Position numbers and translations under genes: made by a program. From Rhodospirillales bacterium (GTDB lineage: Bacteria > Pseudomonadota > Alphaproteobacteria > UBA8366 > JADFVY01), in assembly GCA_024644185.1 (NCBI GenBank), contig JAHELM010000189.1, forward strand, positions 1 to 5,749: a DNA stretch of 5,749 nt, written 5' to 3'. How positions within the stretch are numbered: the first letter of the stretch is position 1; every line of letters begins with the position of its first letter. The notes beneath the pieces are model-generated. The model ran no database searches. It had not been told where the DNA came from and worked only from the letters and a program-made list of their open reading frames with translations. Shown piece after piece: positions 5,248-5,749 of the stretch.

Positions 5248-5392
5248 TATCCGCCCGCCCGGATCAACTGAAGTGTCATAACCGGGTGCGACAATAGGAT
5301 ATACGGCCTGAAGATTTGGTTAATTCCGTCAAAGCGAGTTGACGGGAAACAACTTTTTCAGCCGCAAACGATCTGCCCCTTGCAGGAGATCG
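5248..5392 (-). promoter_or_regulatory. upstream region of the receiver-type gene
   Basis: This AT-richer gap between the chemoreceptor terminator and GTG 5247 is the likely promoter region for the signalling protein and rhomboid pair. On the minus strand TTGACG, at 5343-5338 approximately, and TATATC about 23 bases later are too far apart for a standard pair, so no promoter is assigned with confidence. It contains the inverted repeat at 5326-5345. Confidence 0.35.
5326..5345. repeat. 7-bp inverted repeat, possible operator
   Basis: CCGTCAA (5326-5332) and TTGACGG (5339-5345) are perfect reverse complements with a 6-base spacer. Their site about 80 bp upstream of the receiver-type gene suggests a regulator site, though a weak hairpin is also possible. 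Confidence 0.35.
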
Positions 5393-5430
5393 GAAAAATG
5401 ACCCGTCGCCAGCCCCTGGCGACGGGTCAT
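5393..5430 (-). terminator. intrinsic terminator of the chemoreceptor gene
   Basis: A perfect 14-bp stem (5398-5411 with 5417-5430, ATGACCCGTCGCCA and its complement) encloses a 5-base loop. On the minus strand it is followed by TTTTT. It begins 22 bp after the chemoreceptor stop. On the plus strand there is no T-tract, so it acts one way. Confidence 0.9.
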
Positions 5431-5452
5431 GGACCATAGGCTTGCCGTGCGA

Positions 5453-5749
5453 TCAGCCGGCTCTGACTTCCCGCAGGAACTGCTCCACCTGGCCGCGCAA
5501 TTGCTCGGCCTGGCGCGACATGTCCTGTGAAGCTCCCAGCACCTCGACCGCGGCCGCACCCGTCTCGCCGGCAGCTCGGCTGACGCTCTCGATATTGGCG
5601 TTTACATTTTGCGTGCCCTTGGCCGCCTGCTGCACGTTGCGGGCGATTTCCTGGGTGGACAGGCCCTGTTCCTCGACCGCCGAGGCGATGGTGGTTGAGA
5701 TATCGCTGATCTCGCCGATGATCGCCCGGATCTTCTCGATGGCCCCGAC
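5453..5749 (-). CDS. methyl-accepting chemotaxis protein, C-terminal end (partial)
   Basis: The last 98 residues of a chemoreceptor are present; the rest lies beyond the window edge at 5749. The sequence is the C-terminal helix of the long cytoplasmic coiled-coil hairpin that signals to the CheA kinase with CheW. Recognisable parts are IRAIIGEISDISTTIASAVEEQ, STQEIARNVQQAAKGTQNVNANI and a final VEQFLREVRAG. The heptad-like pattern and the paired EEQ and Q-A-A stretches are typical of adaptation segments where glutamates are methylated by CheR and demethylated by CheB. The sensory domain and membrane segments cannot be seen, so the ligand is unknown. The gene ends in its own strong terminator. 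The phrase ending in FLREVRAG is usual for alphaproteobacterial receptors without a CheR-docking pentapeptide. Confidence 0.93.
   Translation of the reverse strand, partial: VGAIEKIRAIIGEISDISTTIASAVEEQGLSTQEIARNVQQAAKGTQNVNANIESVSRAAGETGAAAVEVLGASQDMSRQAEQLRGQVEQFLREVRAG

Noticed and set aside
4480..5271. Plus-strand open frame of 263 codons opposite the receiver-like gene
   Set aside because: Antisense shadow rich in His, Arg and Asp with no domain; the minus-strand frame has clear receiver features.

Overview
The window looks like chromosomal DNA of a high-GC alphaproteobacterium, probably near the Rhodospirillales. The basis is GC-rich codon use in most genes, the style of the serine recombinase fragment, and a chemoreceptor tail beside a receiver-type protein. 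No genus can be named from the sequence alone. A tRNA-Ser(GCU) gene on the minus strand (2028-2116) divides the window into an accessory half on the left and an ordinary chromosomal half on the right.

Left half (1-2027). A 1467-bp element (51-1517) is bounded by 40-bp inverted repeats that match at 37 of 40 positions. It has no visible transposase. It carries a 40-bp near-perfect palindrome, the 3' end of a gene resembling 4,5-dihydroxyphthalate decarboxylase or a substrate-binding protein, and one intact gene of clearly lower GC. That gene encodes a GNAT acetyltransferase with an extra C-terminal helical segment. Directly outside the right end is the C-terminal part of a serine recombinase gene, and the first 50 bases may hold a scrap from further upstream in the same gene. 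The simplest reading is an insertion into, and decay of, an old integrative element beside the tRNA. Six degenerate 10-bp units lie between the recombinase remnant and the tRNA 3' end.

Right half (2117-5749). In order: a PLP-dependent enzyme of the cystathionine gamma-synthase family (minus); a DUF1330 small protein (plus) that starts 56 bp away divergently; a rhomboid intramembrane protease (minus) whose stop codon abuts the DUF1330 stop; a two-part signalling protein (minus) with a degenerate HPt-like region and a degenerate receiver domain, 34 bp upstream of the rhomboid gene and probably in its operon; and the C-terminal end of a methyl-accepting chemotaxis protein (minus, cut by the window edge), followed by a strong intrinsic terminator. 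The receiver-type protein and the chemoreceptor are neighbours but appear to be separate transcription units because of that terminator.

The items most worth a second look are the transposase-less GNAT-carrying element and the signalling protein that seems to have lost both its phospho-acceptor histidine and its phospho-acceptor aspartate.
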